DNA of 64,000 nt from Chaenocephalus aceratus (GCA_023974075.1 CM043788.1:23851912-23915911), one strand, 5' to 3'. Positions 36,503 through 50,824 are shown, counted from the stretch's first letter. Numbers and translations: made by a program. Notes: generated by a model from the letters alone, not told the origin.

Positions 36503-38333
36503 ATAGCTTATATAAATAAATGTAACTTGACAGGCAAGAGCCTCCAGAGCAGTGATATAGGCAATACATAGCTTCTTTATTGGTTGAAATACTTTTGAAA
36601 ACAATTTAAATCATGATTGATGGTAGGGTTATGTACTGGTCAGTGAATGTGTTCTTGAACAAAATGACCCAAGTTCGAGTCCTGTGTCTGTCATTTAGTC
36701 TACCATAAATGCTCTGAAGTACAGGAGATTACTAGAAGGAATGGCATTACGAGGGAACAAGTAAAAGACAGACACACAAACACATACACGTGTGTCATCA
36801 CAAGCTCTCACGCAAGCCAGACAATTGTTCCCATGTGCTGCAGACCTCTATGATTTTGGAAGGGTGCGTGAGAGCAGCATGAATTAAATGATTTATAAAA
36901 TGTAGAGTAACATAACCAAAGGGCTTAGTGACACAGCTGTGGAAGAACCAGAGAAAAGGAAACAGAAACCACTGTGAAATGTGTCACGCTACGGGAAAAC
37001 ACGCATTCCTCATTCTAGCTTTCAGTTAAACGTTTTTTTTTCCTTCTTTCTTTTATGGAGTGAACAATTGAGACGATTATCACAGTTTATTATGTCTATG
37101 CATGTAAGTGTTTCGGAGGTCCTAGCCTAAGTGATGAAAATCATATAATCTTTTAGCATCTCTTGCATTTGTATCTTGTACGTTTTCTGGATGATAGCTT
37201 TTTACTATTTTCTTGTATCAATCTAATCAATCGCCTGTCTTCAATCTGGCCATTGCCTCTGCTGCTACCAGGCTGGGGCCAGTGATAAACGTGCACCCCT
37301 TTTTCATTCATTCTATGCAATCATGGATGTATTTCTGCATATCTGTTTTAGAGGACCACTGGGTGTGTCAGCAGATATTGTCAGTGCTCTGGTGACAACC
37401 TTGAAGTGGTGGCCTTTTTCCCCTAAACACTGCCAGCTGTGTCCGCCTGTTCTCTCACTGCTTTCGTAAGCACAATGAGGACTAGCCAAAGTCCTTTAAA
37501 TAGCCTGGTGGTGGTGTTGCTCTGCACCCTCAGCCCCTTCATGATCTGTCTTCTAATTGGCTCAAGGGATATAAATAGCCAGATATCCGTCATGAGACCG
37601 ATTTACTTACTTCACTTTCAAGGTTAATGCAGCCTCAGGAAACACCTGGAAGCCAATGTAACAGTAATTGCACATTTTTGTCTTCAAGCAATGTATATTA
37701 TGAATGGGTGCTTTGCTGGTTTATTGGTAACATTTAAGAACTGACTAAATCAGACATCAGAAAATACATTTTATTCTTTGTATTTTATCTTATGTAATTT
37801 ATTGTCTACAAGGGAAAACAAGTCTTAATATTTGAAATATTACTCTGTTTCTCCAACATGATATTTCGATCCTTCAAGACAACTTAATAACTCTACATGC
37901 AAATTCAAATCAATGGACCAAGTTTGTCATGTTAACAATGTATTCCTCTGAGAGCAGCAGTATTTGACTCTACAGTTGGCCATAAAACCACTATGACGCA
38001 AACGCTGGAGCCACATCATTTCATTGAAAAGACAGGATATGTAACCCTTTGCAGCCATAGTAACTGTAAGCTCTTACATAAAGCCAACATTAAAAAGATT
38101 GGATACTGAATGTACCCTGTACATGCAATCTCTCATTTAGATCAGGTTCCTTAATGTTGCCACTCTGGTCCACCTGCTTATGATTTAGGTCTTCAATGGG
38201 ACGTTTTAGATCGCAATCATAATTACTCAACTGGCTTATTTAGACTTATGCACATACTGACAAGTGTATGAAGAGTATCTTCTTACATACATGCAGTGTT
38301 TACTGCCAGAATTTGTAATCATCATAGAAAGTC
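36082..38333. other. AT-rich DNA, no gene supported
   Basis: Only short frames without family features. An (AT)n run lies at about 36462-36500. Confidence 0.5.
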
Positions 38334-38754
38334 TGTCACGGCTGGAGGGCAAGGTACACAGGACCCAAACGCAGAAGATTGGTTGATATCTCAAATACTT
38401 TATTTGCAGAACTAGGCCAGGCAACAAAGTAAAACAAGGCAAGGCAAGGCAAGGCAAACCGCAAAATGCAAAAATCCCTCTGAACAAAATCCTTCCAGCA
38501 TCATCAAGAATCTCACAACGACAGACAGAAAAAACAGAACTTAAATGCACACAAGACTAATCCCACGAACAAGACACAGGTGAGGAGGGAGGAGAAAACA
38601 CAGGGGCACAAGGTGAACACAATCAGGTAATCAGGCAGGGAACACAGAGACAGGAAGCAACAGGCAAGACGGGGGGTGGACACTTTTCAAAATTAAACAG
38701 GAAACCAAAGAAAGATCTAGACATGACAACACACGACACAGACAGATCGTGACA
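38334..38754 (-). mobile_element. Solo LTR of a Ty3/gypsy-type family
   Basis: Starts TGTCACGG and ends GATCGTGACA. It is flanked by AAGTC and AAATC (one mismatch in five). It shares GACCCAAACGCAGA, TTTATT (minus-strand AATAAA) and AGGTGAGGAGGGAGGAGAAA with the LTR at 44399-44709, so it is a related, longer LTR. An AAGGC run expands it internally. No internal region is attached. Confidence 0.75.
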
Positions 38755-39190
38755 AAATCCTTACAAGTAAAAAAAAAAATCAACATCTGGGAAAATGAAA
38801 ACCAGTTTCATTGACGCACATTGCCTTATTAATGCTGCTCCCAAGTCCGCATCAGCTGTTGTGTTCAGTGTTGGTGGACATTTCAGCCATCAGGAAAGAG
38901 GAAGGGTTAAGCAAACATACAGTTTGTTGAAGTTGGTTTAAGACTGAATAATAAGTGAAGACTTAAAAAGACGAAACCCTACATCCCATACTTGCACTGT
39001 TTGCTTGACATTTTTCAATTTGCAGATCGAGTTGACATGCAAAATACTGTTTTTCTCTTGAAATTATAAAAGGACCAAAAGTAAAAATGTTCTTGAAGAA
39101 AATATGTCTTTTAGGCTGCAATGATAACACACACGTAGCTTCCCGGAACCAAGACTCTAAGAAATCCACATTTGTCACTACACCCTTGTG

Positions 39191-39834
39191 CAGTGGCGGT
39201 TCTAGACCAATTTGACTGGGGGGGCCACTGGGGGGCCAGTTATTTTCTGAGAGGGGCACAATAAATGCAGGACGAAAAAGAGAACTAGACAGTATGAAGT
39301 AATTGCGCATAAGAAAACAATGCAATACAGTTATTGGTATTTGTTTCAGTACACTTATTTATTTCAGATATATCTTATAGTTATTACTGTTAGCTTCAGC
39401 TTAAGTTATAGTACAATGTTTGCACTCACACCATATTTATATAAAAATAAAGGCAATGAACAGTTACATCTCTACTTTACATCTACAATTACACAGATAC
39501 AATAGTTTAACTCACCTTCAATTATCGTGGTAGTCTCTCGAAACGTAGGTTGCAATCAGTCTTTCTTGGATGCAACAGCCTCTGATGATCCGAGATGAAA
39601 AGTGTTTGTTTTTCACGCGCTTCAGCCGGACAGTGAAAGTGAGTGCACCGCTCTAATGGGTCCGACTAGAATGACGAATAACGTTAGTTTTGTCTATTCC
39701 GTCATTCAATAAATCGTGTAATAAATCATACATTTTTCATTTTTTTCACTTTTCATTTTTAGGGGGGCCACAGGGGGGTCAGAGGTCAGTGTTAGGGGGG
39801 CACTGGCCCCCCTGCCCCCCTAGAACCGCCCCTG
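39191..39834. mobile_element. 644-bp hAT non-autonomous element
   Basis: Ends CAGTGGCGGTTCTAGA and TAGAACCGCCCCTG. Exact 8-bp target duplication CCCTTGTG at 39183-39190 and 39835-39842. G-rich subterminal blocks (GGGGGGCCACTGGGGGGCC) lie at both ends. No transposase was seen. Confidence 0.9.
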
Positions 39835-39842
39835 CCCTTGTG

Positions 39843-41466
39843 GATTAACAATGTGTCGGCTCGGAATCTTCAATTTAATTACCTAACATGCAGTCTTTGT
39901 CTATTCAGCTTATAAGAGTTATATGCACTCCCCCTTTGTCTTGAACTCCTGTGTGTCTATCTTCTTATCAAACTTGAAATGTACCTTTCTTGTTTTTTAT
40001 CTTTCAGAGATAAAATGACCTGATTGGTAACATTAAAAACAGCTATTCTATATATGGTATAGTTTATCAAATACTCTTTTTTTTTAAAGAGTTCAAATAT
40101 TCTCTCCACACTAGCATGTTTTAGTTTTGTTTAAGATGCAGATCAAAATGTTAAGAATGTGCTTTTTCTCTCTCTACTGTGCCTCTGTCATTCATTCAAA
40201 TGTAAAATATACATTGGGGATTTTTTTTAGACTTTAAGACACTCCCCTATTATCACCAAAACAATCCATTTCCTTTTGTTGCCTGAAAAGATCCTCAATC
40301 TTCTCCTTCATGCCGCACTGAGAAGAACTTAAGTGATTTGCTCTGTTTTTAACTTGATTAGATAACTCAGCCATCCCTCCCCTGTCACTCCTTTACAAAG
40401 ACATGGAGGTCACCTTTGTAAAGGAGTGACAGGGGAGGCCACCTGTCCCATAAACCTCTCTCTGTCTCTGTCTTCCCTCTATCTTTCTTTCGTCATATGC
40501 ACGCACGTACTCCTTTATCAAATCAAATCTCTTCTTTTTACTGGGCTATGTCAGTGGGACATGCGAGTGCAACTTGTAGGTGGAGGAGAGGAGATTGGAA
40601 AGATTAAAAAAGTGCAAAGAGGGGGAATAGGACGACAGACCCTGGTGATATAATTCATTCATGGTTCTCTTAGCAAGGTTAGAGTGGATACAAGGGCAGA
40701 CAGCATCAGAGCTCTTGTCGTGGGTCACAATGAAATTAGATATACTGTGAACGGTCATGGATGGAAATAAGACAAGCCTCTAACCCAAGTCATTACGTTT
40801 TTTTTTAGAATGGTTTGAACAATTTCTTCCAAGTGAGTTGTTTAAACATAGTCATTAAGGATTTGGAGCCGGAAAATGTAATAATTTTTTATATTTCAAT
40901 ATGCTCATTTACTATTAATCTGTATGTTTAAAAAATGTGTCACCACTTATTTGTTAAAAAAGCCCCCAAAAAGAAACAAAGACTGTAACACCTTTGCAAA
41001 ACTATCCTCATTATGTTTTAAAGACGGAAGATGTTGCAGTAAATACAATGAAAAAGCCATTACCAATAGCAATAAATGTTGTTTTCCATGGGAAGTTTCC
41101 AATAGAGTATTAGAGCCTGTTAACCCTGCAGTCAAACCAGTCATTCGTGGAAAATGACGGGCTATCCAAATATTCCTGGAAAAATGGCTTCATCAAGACT
41201 GTTTGCATTCTCATCCCGGCTGTGAGTAAGGTCGCATGTTAAATGAATGTACTTAATAATGTGGCAATAAAACCACTTGCAGACATCAGCATCTGCATCC
41301 TTTCCAGTAAATGTTTGTGAGGAATCACAACAGGGGGTACTGTACAAAACCTGTTTTTGATAGTTAAAGTTGAAACTAGAATGCATTCACTCTGTTCATA
41401 CTTTCACTGGGGTTGCTCACCAGAAATGTGTATTTAATGTTTTTAATCTGGAACTGGAATAGCTTC
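39843..41466. other. Unannotated DNA with a perfect short hairpin
   Basis: No gene is supported. The stretch 38755-39190 on the other side of the hAT element is likewise empty. The notable feature is the inverted repeat at 40376-40438. Confidence 0.5.
40376..40438. repeat. Perfect 25-bp inverted repeat with 13-nt loop
   Basis: The left arm 40376-40400 (CCTCCCCTGTCACTCC...CAAAG) is the exact reverse complement of 40414-40438. The loop is 40401-40413. Perfect complementarity suggests a recent origin. Confidence 0.95.
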
Positions 41467-41471
41467 GAAAT

Positions 41472-41636
41472 TGTCAAGGATGAGTGAAGCAGGCAGGACC
41501 CAAACGCAGATTTCTCAGAAAAAACACCTTTATTTCAAGGCTTAAATGAAACAAACTTGGACAAAACAGAACTCTCACCCCGTGAACAACCTCCAAACTA
41601 CAAGAAGGAACTAACAAAGACTAACAGAAAACACAG
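41472..41636 (-). repeat. Truncated downstream LTR
   Basis: About 97 percent identical to the first 165 bp of 44399-44709 on the plus strand, then breaks off at AACACAG. The missing part would be the U3 side in minus orientation, including any polypurine tract next to it. Confidence 0.88.
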
Positions 41637-41699
41637 CCAGCAGGGTGGGTGGAGGGGGACCGGAGGAGGGACACAAAACTAGAGCCTGGAGGGGGTCTG

Positions 41700-44090
41700 G
41701 AGGATGGGTTTTGGGCTGACAGCCCAGGAGCACAGCGGAGGACCCGGAAGGGATCTCGGGCGGACGGCCCGGGGGCAAGGCAGAGTTAAAAAAAGGGGAC
41801 TCGGGCGGACGGCCCGGGGGCAAGGCAGAGTTCAAAAAGGGGAACTCGGGCGGACGGCCCGGGGGCAAGGCAGAGTCCAAGGTGGGGGACTCGGGCAGAC
41901 GGCCCGGGGTCAAGGCAGAATCCAAGGAAGAGTCAGGGGGCCGGGCCCGAGGGCGAAGACCGCGGCTCGAGGGGGGCCGGGCTCGAGGGCGAAGACCAGA
42001 CAGCTCCGGAGGCCGGGCAGGAAAGTGCTGATGGGACAGCTCCGGAGGCCGGGCAGGACCCGGTGTCGGCCGGACAGGAACCGGAGCCGGTGGGACAGGC
42101 TTCGGCAGGATCCCCCACGGAAGAGGACCAGGAGTTGGCAGAACCCCCGGCGAGACAGGTGATGGCGGGACCTCCAACGGAACAAGACATGGGATTGGCA
42201 GGACCCCCGGCAGAAGAGTCGTCGGCGGGACCCCCAACGGGACAGGACACAGGGTTGGCAGGACCCCCGGCAGGAGAGTAGTCGGCGGGACCCCCAACGG
42301 GACAGGACATGGAGCTAGCAGGAACCCCAGCGGAACCTCCAACGGCACAGGACATAGGGTTGGCAGGACCCCCGGCAGAAGAGTCGTGGTCGGGACCCCC
42401 AACGGGACAGGACACAGGGTTGGCAGGACCCTCGGCAGGAGAGTAGTCGACGGGACCCCCAATGGGACAGGACATGGAGCTGGCAGGAACTCCAGCGGAA
42501 CCTCCAACGGCACAGGACATAGGGTTGGCAGGACCCCCGGCAGGAGAGTAGTCGGCGGGACCTCCAACGGTCCAGGCCATAGGGTTGGCAGGACCCCCGG
42601 CAGGAGAGTAGTCGGCGGGACCCCCAACGGGACAGGACATAGAGTTGGCAGGACCCCCAGCGGAACCTCCAACGGCACAGGACATAGGGTTGGCAGGACC
42701 TCCAGCGGAACCTCCAATGGCACGGACATAAGATTGGCAGGACCCCCGGCAGAGGAGTAGTCGGCGGGGCCTCCAACGGGACAGGACATGGAGTTGGCAG
42801 GACCCCCATCGGAACCTCCAACGGACCAGGACATTGGGTAGGGACTTGAGACGTAACTCGAGAGGAGACTCAAGAGGGGAACCAAGGGGGAACTAGAGAG
42901 GGGACTCGAGAGGGGAACCAAGGGGGAACTAGAGAGGGGAACCGAGGAGGGACTAGAGGAAGGACTTGAGAAGGGACTAGAGGAGGGACTTGAGAAGGGA
43001 ACTCGAGAGGGGAACCAAGGGGGAACTAGAGAGGGGAACCGAGGAGGGACTAGAGGAGGGACTTGAGAAGGGACTAGAGGAGGGACTTGAGAAGGGAACT
43101 CGAGAGGGGACTCGAGAGGGAACTAGAGAATTGACTAGAGGAGGGACTTGAGAAGGGAATTGAGTAGGGACTAGAGAAGGGACTTGGGAAGGGACTAGAG
43201 GAGGGACTCGGGAAGGGACCAGAGGAGGGACTAGAGATGGAACTCGAGAGGTAACTCGAGAGGGGACTTGAGAGGGAACTCGAGAGGTGACTCGAGAGGG
43301 AACTCGAGAGGTGACTCGAGAGGGAACTCGAGAGGTAACTTGAAAGGAGGCTTGAGAGGGAACTCGAGAGGAGACTTGAGAGGGAACTCGAGGGGTGACT
43401 TGAGAGCGGACTCGAGAGGGAACTTGAGAGGAGACTTGAGAGGGAACTCGAGGGGTGACTTGAGAGGGGACTCGAGGGGTGACTTGAGAGGGGACTCGAG
43501 AGGGGACTCGAGAGGGAACTCGAGAGGAGTCTTGAGAAGGAACTGGAGAGGAGAATTGAGAGATGACTCGAGAGGGAGCTGGAGATGTGGCTTGAGAAGG
43601 AACTTGAGAGGAGACTTGAGACGGTCGGTTCGCCAACAGAACACGGGGGGCTGGAGTCGGCCGGAATGCCGACAGGACACAGGGAGCTGGCGTCGGCCGG
43701 TAAGCCGACAGGACACGGGGAGCTGGCGTCAGCCGGAGACGAGGGGCTGGAGTCGAAACCATGGCTGCTGGGGCCAGGACTGAGGCTGGAACCATGGCTG
43801 CTGGGGCCAGAACTGGGGCTGGAACCATGGCTGCTGGGGCCAGAACTGGGGCTGGAACCATGGCTGCTGGGGCCAGAACTGGGGCCGGAACCATGGCTGC
43901 TGGGGCCAGAACTGGGGCTGAAACCATGGCTGCTGGGGCCTGTACTGGGGCTGGAACCATGGCTGCTGGGGCCAGAACTGGGGCCGGAACCATGGCTGCT
44001 GGGACCTGTACTGGAGCCGGAACCATGGTTGCTGGGGCCAGAACTGGGGCTGGAATCATGGCTGCTGGGGCCGAAGCAAGGGTTGACTCC
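41700..44090 (-). repeat. Four in-frame minisatellite arrays inside the LTR element
   Basis: From the upstream LTR inwards on the minus strand: (1) about 43743-44075, ten copies of a 33-bp unit encoding APAAMVPAPVL. (2) About 42990-43620, short units with CTCGAG encoding VPSRVPSQV-type runs. (3) About 42080-42830, eleven or so 60-bp units encoding PVGGPADYSPAGGPAN-type repeats in one frame and LEVP/LGVPPTTLLPG in another. (4) About 41750-41930, units of roughly 45-48 bp encoding RPPE/LPPGRPPE-type runs. Unit lengths of the well-defined arrays are multiples of three, so long frames stay open (475 and 436 codons at 42977-44404 and 41611-42921). The coding status is unknown. Confidence 0.85.
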
Positions 44091-44220
44091 AGACGGAACA
44101 CACCGATGCGTGTGGTGTCATAATGGGAATTGGGAGGCAGGGAGCCAGCATGGCTGGGCCTAGCAGGCAGGGGATAACACACCGAGAGGAAATCCAAAAT
44201 CCAGCCAGGTAAGAATTTCA

Positions 44221-44381
44221 CTAAGCCTGGCTTCTCCATAGCCATCTGGCGCGCCTCTGCCAGAGATGCCTCTCGCTGCTGAACCCCGGAAGCTCCCCTC
44301 CATCGATCAGAGCAGTTAGCCAAAAAAAAGGAAAAATCCAAAATCCAATAATTCCTGCTCAAAAGGATCTGCTGGGCCCAT
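44221..44381 (-). pseudogene. Gag-like start of the LTR element
   Basis: Minus-strand ATG at 44381, 18 bases inside the LTR boundary. The start MGPADPFEQELLDF resembles the MDPADPF opening of fish Ty3/gypsy Gag. The frame stops at 44221-44223 after about 53 codons, and the nucleocapsid part is missing. Gag would assemble the element's particles in the cytoplasm. Confidence 0.5.
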
Positions 44382-44398
44382 ATGTGGTTAGTTCCTTC

Positions 44399-44709
44399 TG
44401 TCAAGGATGAGCGAAGCAGGCAGGACCCAAACGCAGATTTCTCAGAAAAAACACCTTTATTTCAAGGCTTAAATGAAACAAACTTGGACAAAACAGAACT
44501 CTCACCCGTGAACAACGTCCAACTACAACAAGGAACTAACAAAGACTAACAGAAAACACAGAACCTAAATGCACACATGACTGATCAAACAAACAAGAGA
44601 CAGGTGAGGAGGGAGGAGAAAACACAGGGGCACCAGGTGAACACAATTCAAAATAAAACAGGAAACCAAAGACAGAAAAAGACAAGACAAAACACAACAG
44701 ATCGTGACA
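44399..44709 (-). repeat. Upstream LTR (311 bp)
   Basis: Plus strand TGTCAAGG...GATCGTGACA, the TG...CA terminal pattern of LTRs. A minus-strand AATAAA (plus CACCTTTATTTCAAGG) is placed as an LTR polyA signal. Shares blocks with the solo LTR at 38334-38754. Confidence 0.85.
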
Positions 44710-44714
44710 GAAAT

Positions 44715-46890
<2,176 letters not shown>

Positions 46891-49120
46891 GGCCGTGTCT
46901 CAATTCAGGGGTTGTATCCTTCGGGGTACGCAGCCTACACGGTCCATGGAGGACCCAGCCCACGTAGACCGGGTAGGCTGGACCGAGTGGCCTACGAAAT
47001 GAGACGGTCTAGCCTACGGAGGGCTTCGTATTTACGTCACGTTATACGCGCTGTTCGGTTGCGCTGCTCCAGCAGCCTGCTAGCAAATTCTAACTCAGCT
47101 GAAAAGGATCCAGAAACTTTGTTTGACATTTTAATTTTTTTTGGAGATCACCGTCGGCGATGAATTAAAGAGGACCATGGCCAGGTAAATACGATGAAGC
47201 TGTTCCTTTAGCCCCCAGTAATGTTACATTAGTAAGTTAACAAGTAAATTATATATAGCTGATGTAATTTAATATTATTTAATATTTAAAATAAGTCTTA
47301 ATTTTTCTGTACTAATAAAGCAATGTTTTTTTAAATGAACAAAAGCATGTTGTATAGATTGATTGTCAACAATAGTAGTGTTCTAATCTTAATAGCTGTG
47401 ATTATAACAGTTTATATTCTCCTTCTTCCCCTAAACCTGCCCAGATGATGTCCCACTGACCCCAGGTCAGCACCTCCAGGTCCAGCAGATCCATTTCTCC
47501 AGAATTTTCCTAATTACAGAGAAAAACAAGAGAAAAATAAAAAAGTGAATTAATCATATTAGACACAGGGTCGCAGAAGTATTATTGCAAAATGTAACTC
47601 TCAGCATTTCAGACAAACAATCCCTAAAGGATCATTTAAAATGATGTACTGTTCTGGTTTTTAAAAAACTAAAGAGATGAAATGACACGTGCATCCCTTT
47701 GACAGCACAAACTAACATCAAGCTAAAGGCTGCTGTCTATTTGTGATTGTATTATTATTATGGGATCAGGATAAATTAAATAAACTTTAACCTAAATAAA
47801 AGATGATCAAATCTGTTGGAAATATTTAAAATAGGCTTTTCTTTTAGCCCTACCTCAAAGCAGCATGAGCTGAATATAAAGGTTATAATGTTGTCCCAAA
47901 GTTCAATAAACAGTTAAACATTGGAACATGTCAGAGAAATAAATAAAGCTAACAGCAGCTACACGTCAGGGTAGCGTTTTATAAATCCCACCGTACTGTA
48001 GGCTATTCTTTCACACACACATACGGGTATTGGGCCGAGGGCGACACCGTACTTCCGGTATCTGCCGTTTTACGCGAGGTGCAAGCAGGCCAAGGGTTTA
48101 GCCGTACACCGTCTAGACTCTAGGTGTTGCTAAGCTTCCTGTACTGAATATCATAGTCTATTGCCTTAATCAATATCTAGTCAACTCTAAAATACCACAT
48201 ATATGCAATGGCATGATAATATTATTGTGACAAGTGGGGTATTCACCTGGTGTTTCCAGAAATTAGACGTAGATGCAGCCAAAATCGACACAGTCTGTAA
48301 AGGCAATCCGACAACCCACACAGCTCTAGTTTACGCTGGTAACGACCTAGAGCACACCCCTCAAGTCCAGAAATGTAATCCGAAGACATGCAGCGATTTC
48401 TTCGGTCGTTAATTCAGAAAACAAACCTAGTGCGCTCTGCCTTGCTACGTTAGCTAGCTGTTTATATTTGCACCTCCATGAAAATGGCGTATTTATATAT
48501 GGCGCGTGTTGCATTGTGGGTAGCTTGTGACGTCACTGTGTGTGAAAGAATATCGGTCTAAATGTTTTCACTTTGGTCTATGTATGTAATGTAAAGTATA
48601 ACTTATCTATAACAGAGCCAAGATCTCTGTATGACTTTAGTAAACTTCTGAATTGAATAAAAAACAAGTGTAAACAACAGTGCAGTACGTCCAGCTAGCT
48701 AGTTAGCGTCACATATGTATCCGTATTATTTAACGAAAATGTACGTTTTAATGACCCTTGGGTTTGACGTGTGTGACGTTAGTTAATTTAAAGTAAGTTA
48801 AAACCCAATACTCACATTTATTAGTGATTCCTCCGCTCGCTGCTGCTTTTAAATCCACTCTGCTGGGGAGACCGGAAGCCATTTCATTTGAAAAAAAGTC
48901 CCTCTTCCCTGCGCGCATTGCACCCTGGGATATGGTAGGCCGCGGAGTGTACATCAGATGTATCCTTCAAATTGGGGAAAAGTAGGCTGCATTTGTGGGC
49001 CGCATTCGGAGGAGTCTCATCTTTTTAAAAAATTGGGACAGCCTTCTTTCGGCAGAAGTGACGTAAGCGGTCTACGAATGCACCCTTCGAAGTATGCAAC
49101 CCCTGAATTGAGACACGGCC
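46891..49120 (-). mobile_element. 2.2-kb TIR DNA transposon, superfamily undetermined
   Basis: Terminal inverted repeats GGCCGTGTCTCAATTCAGGG at 46891 and its reverse complement ending at 49120, extending about 35 bp with few mismatches (...GTTGYATMCTTCG). Target duplication is not clear (flanks CACG and AGAG). A minus-strand promoter-proximal exon at 48816-48882 starts a protein, and further exon-like pieces lie near 47455-47520. No catalytic motif was recognised. Confidence 0.75.
48816..48882 (-). CDS. Candidate first exon of a transposon or host protein
   Basis: Minus-strand ATG at 48882 reads MASGLPSRVDLKAAASGGIT followed by NK, ending at a donor (AATAAAT then GTGAGT). It lies close to the right TIR, where the transposon promoter would be. 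I do not recognise the protein with certainty, and a second exon in phase was not established. Confidence 0.35.
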
Positions 49121-50100
49121 AGAGGCTCTTCTAATTTGATCCTTTAAACACACTAATATTTTCACAACATGGAACCTGGAATGAAGCTAGGCAATGAGCA
49201 AGTGAGTGCTCAGCGGCAGGATATACAGTATGTCCACAGTCCGAGGTCTTTTTCCTCTGAATGACCCATTCAGACTACAGTCACCTGCTGGGTTTGAGAG
49301 TTATTTTCTGCAGGTACAGTATGTGCTACTTGACTGTTGGCCTAGTTTTTGTGTCCAAGTGTAACATCTTGGCCCAAACATGTGAGACGTGAGGCGATGC
49401 AACAATCAGCCTTGGTTGTCCCTCGTTCTGTGATGTCAGTTTGGTGAGTCTGGGCCTTAATGAAACGTGACAAACATGTGGGAACCCACCAGAAGCATGA
49501 CTGTGACCCAATTTAATGTTCACCCAGACTAAAGAAAACTAGACTATGAGAAAAAAAAACAGCAAGAACCGCAGGAATATATACAAGCTTTGGTTTTATT
49601 AAAAAAAGTATTTCAGATGTACTTTTTGAACACAATAGACATTGTTTGCATCTGCTGATTATTTCCTCTTATCATAATGTTGACCATGAACATAAAAACT
49701 CAAATAAATAATATCCCATGAGCCCTGAGCCAGAGAATAGAGGAGGGATTCTGAATTTATCTGTATTTATGAGATTGGTGTTTTTCATGGAATGGGTAGT
49801 AAACCCACCATTTAAACTCAAAGTCTGCAAGTCCAGCATTGGTGGGTTTTTTCAACAAATCACCTGAAAAAATCAATTTGTGCAACTTACTCCTACATAC
49901 AACACAATGAATGGCAGCGTACTGCATATTGCGCAGTAGCATGTCATTGAACATTTGCAGTATTAGAGATTTAAAATGTAAAAGGTGGAACATACTGCAG
50001 AAAGTCCTGAAAGTGTGTGGCGAAGGTGGCTTCGTCACTATGGACTGACGGCTTCAGGCCGGGTGATATGGCACTTTGTTGGCGTGATTGCACAGTTTAG
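49121..50100. other. Unannotated DNA left of DIRS-2
   Basis: No gene is supported. A minus-strand frame at 49757-50038 has a plausible splice acceptor before GDLLKKPTNAGLADF but no family resemblance. Confidence 0.4.
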
Positions 50101-50290
50101 GTTCTATTTCGTCCCTACTGACCGCCAGAGGCGGTGCTTTAGCACTGGATATGTCCATCGCGCGCATGCGCAGCTCGAGTACCAATAACAACAAAGTCAC
50201 CTGTGACCCACGTGACACCGGCTACATCAGCCGGTGTCGACAGAGGATCTGTTCCCTTTTCATCTTCTCGCTGCGCGAGAGTACCTTGGC
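50101..50290 (+). repeat. DIRS-2 left inverted terminal repeat
   Basis: Reverse complement of about 56125-56300, including GACCCACGTGACACCGGCTA and a GCGCATGCGCAGCTCGAG block. Confidence 0.88.
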
Positions 50291-50633
50291 TACATTTTTT
50301 GTAGCCTACAGCGTTCGTTCGTTTGGAACATTTGTCAAGGATTCTCTGCAAACAGCTGGCTGCGTGTAGCTTCGCGACTCATCCAGTCGGGGCCGCGGGA
50401 TTACCCGTCCTCCAGGAGCTGTGGCTGGCTGCGCAGAGACTTCGTTCGGACAGGTTGGTGTCGGCTTGGTTGGTGACGGCAGTGTTTCTACTCCCTCTCC
50501 CAGCCTAGTTGTCCTGATTTCTGTCTGTTTGCTTTGGGCTTGAGTCTTTTGGTGACGGAGGTGTTTTCGCTCCCTCTCCCAGGAGTTGCCCTTGCTGTGC
50601 TTTTGTACTTGTTTTGGCCGCGGCGTTAGGCCA

Positions 50634-50738
50634 AAACTTCATTAGCATTGAGCTAAACTTCATTAGCATTGAGCTAAACTTCATTAGCATTGAGCTAAAC
50701 TTCATTAGCATTGAGCTAAACTTCATTAGCATTGAGCT
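50634..50738 (+). repeat. Five tandem 21-bp repeats in DIRS-2 leader
   Basis: Five essentially identical copies of a 21-bp unit built on CTTCATTAGCATTGAGCT, ending before GTACTTG. Confidence 0.95.
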
Positions 50739-50824
50739 GTACTTGTTGGCTAGTTAGCAGTAGCGGCTGCAGCCACTCGGCTGACGCCGGGTTAACCACC
50801 GGAGTTTCCCGTGCTGTTTTTTCT

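Larger units (their letters stand above)
41472..44709 (-). mobile_element. Ty3/gypsy-type LTR element with a tandem-repeat interior
   Basis: Flanked by a 5-bp duplication GAAAT (41467-41471 and 44710-44714). In minus orientation the upstream LTR is 44399-44709 and the downstream LTR is a truncated copy at 41472-41636. Next to the upstream LTR lies a gag-like start (44221-44381) of the MxPADPFEQ type known from fish Ty3/gypsy elements. The rest of the interior (about 41700-44090) is four kinds of in-frame tandem repeats rather than gag-pol. Protease, reverse transcriptase and integrase are absent, so it would depend on a relative. Confidence 0.85.

Noticed and set aside
41704..43783. Long plus-strand frames opposite the LTR-element arrays (RGDSRGN-, TMAAGART-type repeats)
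   Set aside because: They are mirror frames of stop-free tandem repeats. The element reads on the minus strand by LTR and gag-start orientation.
49757..50038. Minus-strand frame with acceptor and GDLLKKPTNAGLADFEFKWW
   Set aside because: Looks exon-like, but no neighbouring exon in phase or family resemblance was found, so it is not listed as a gene.
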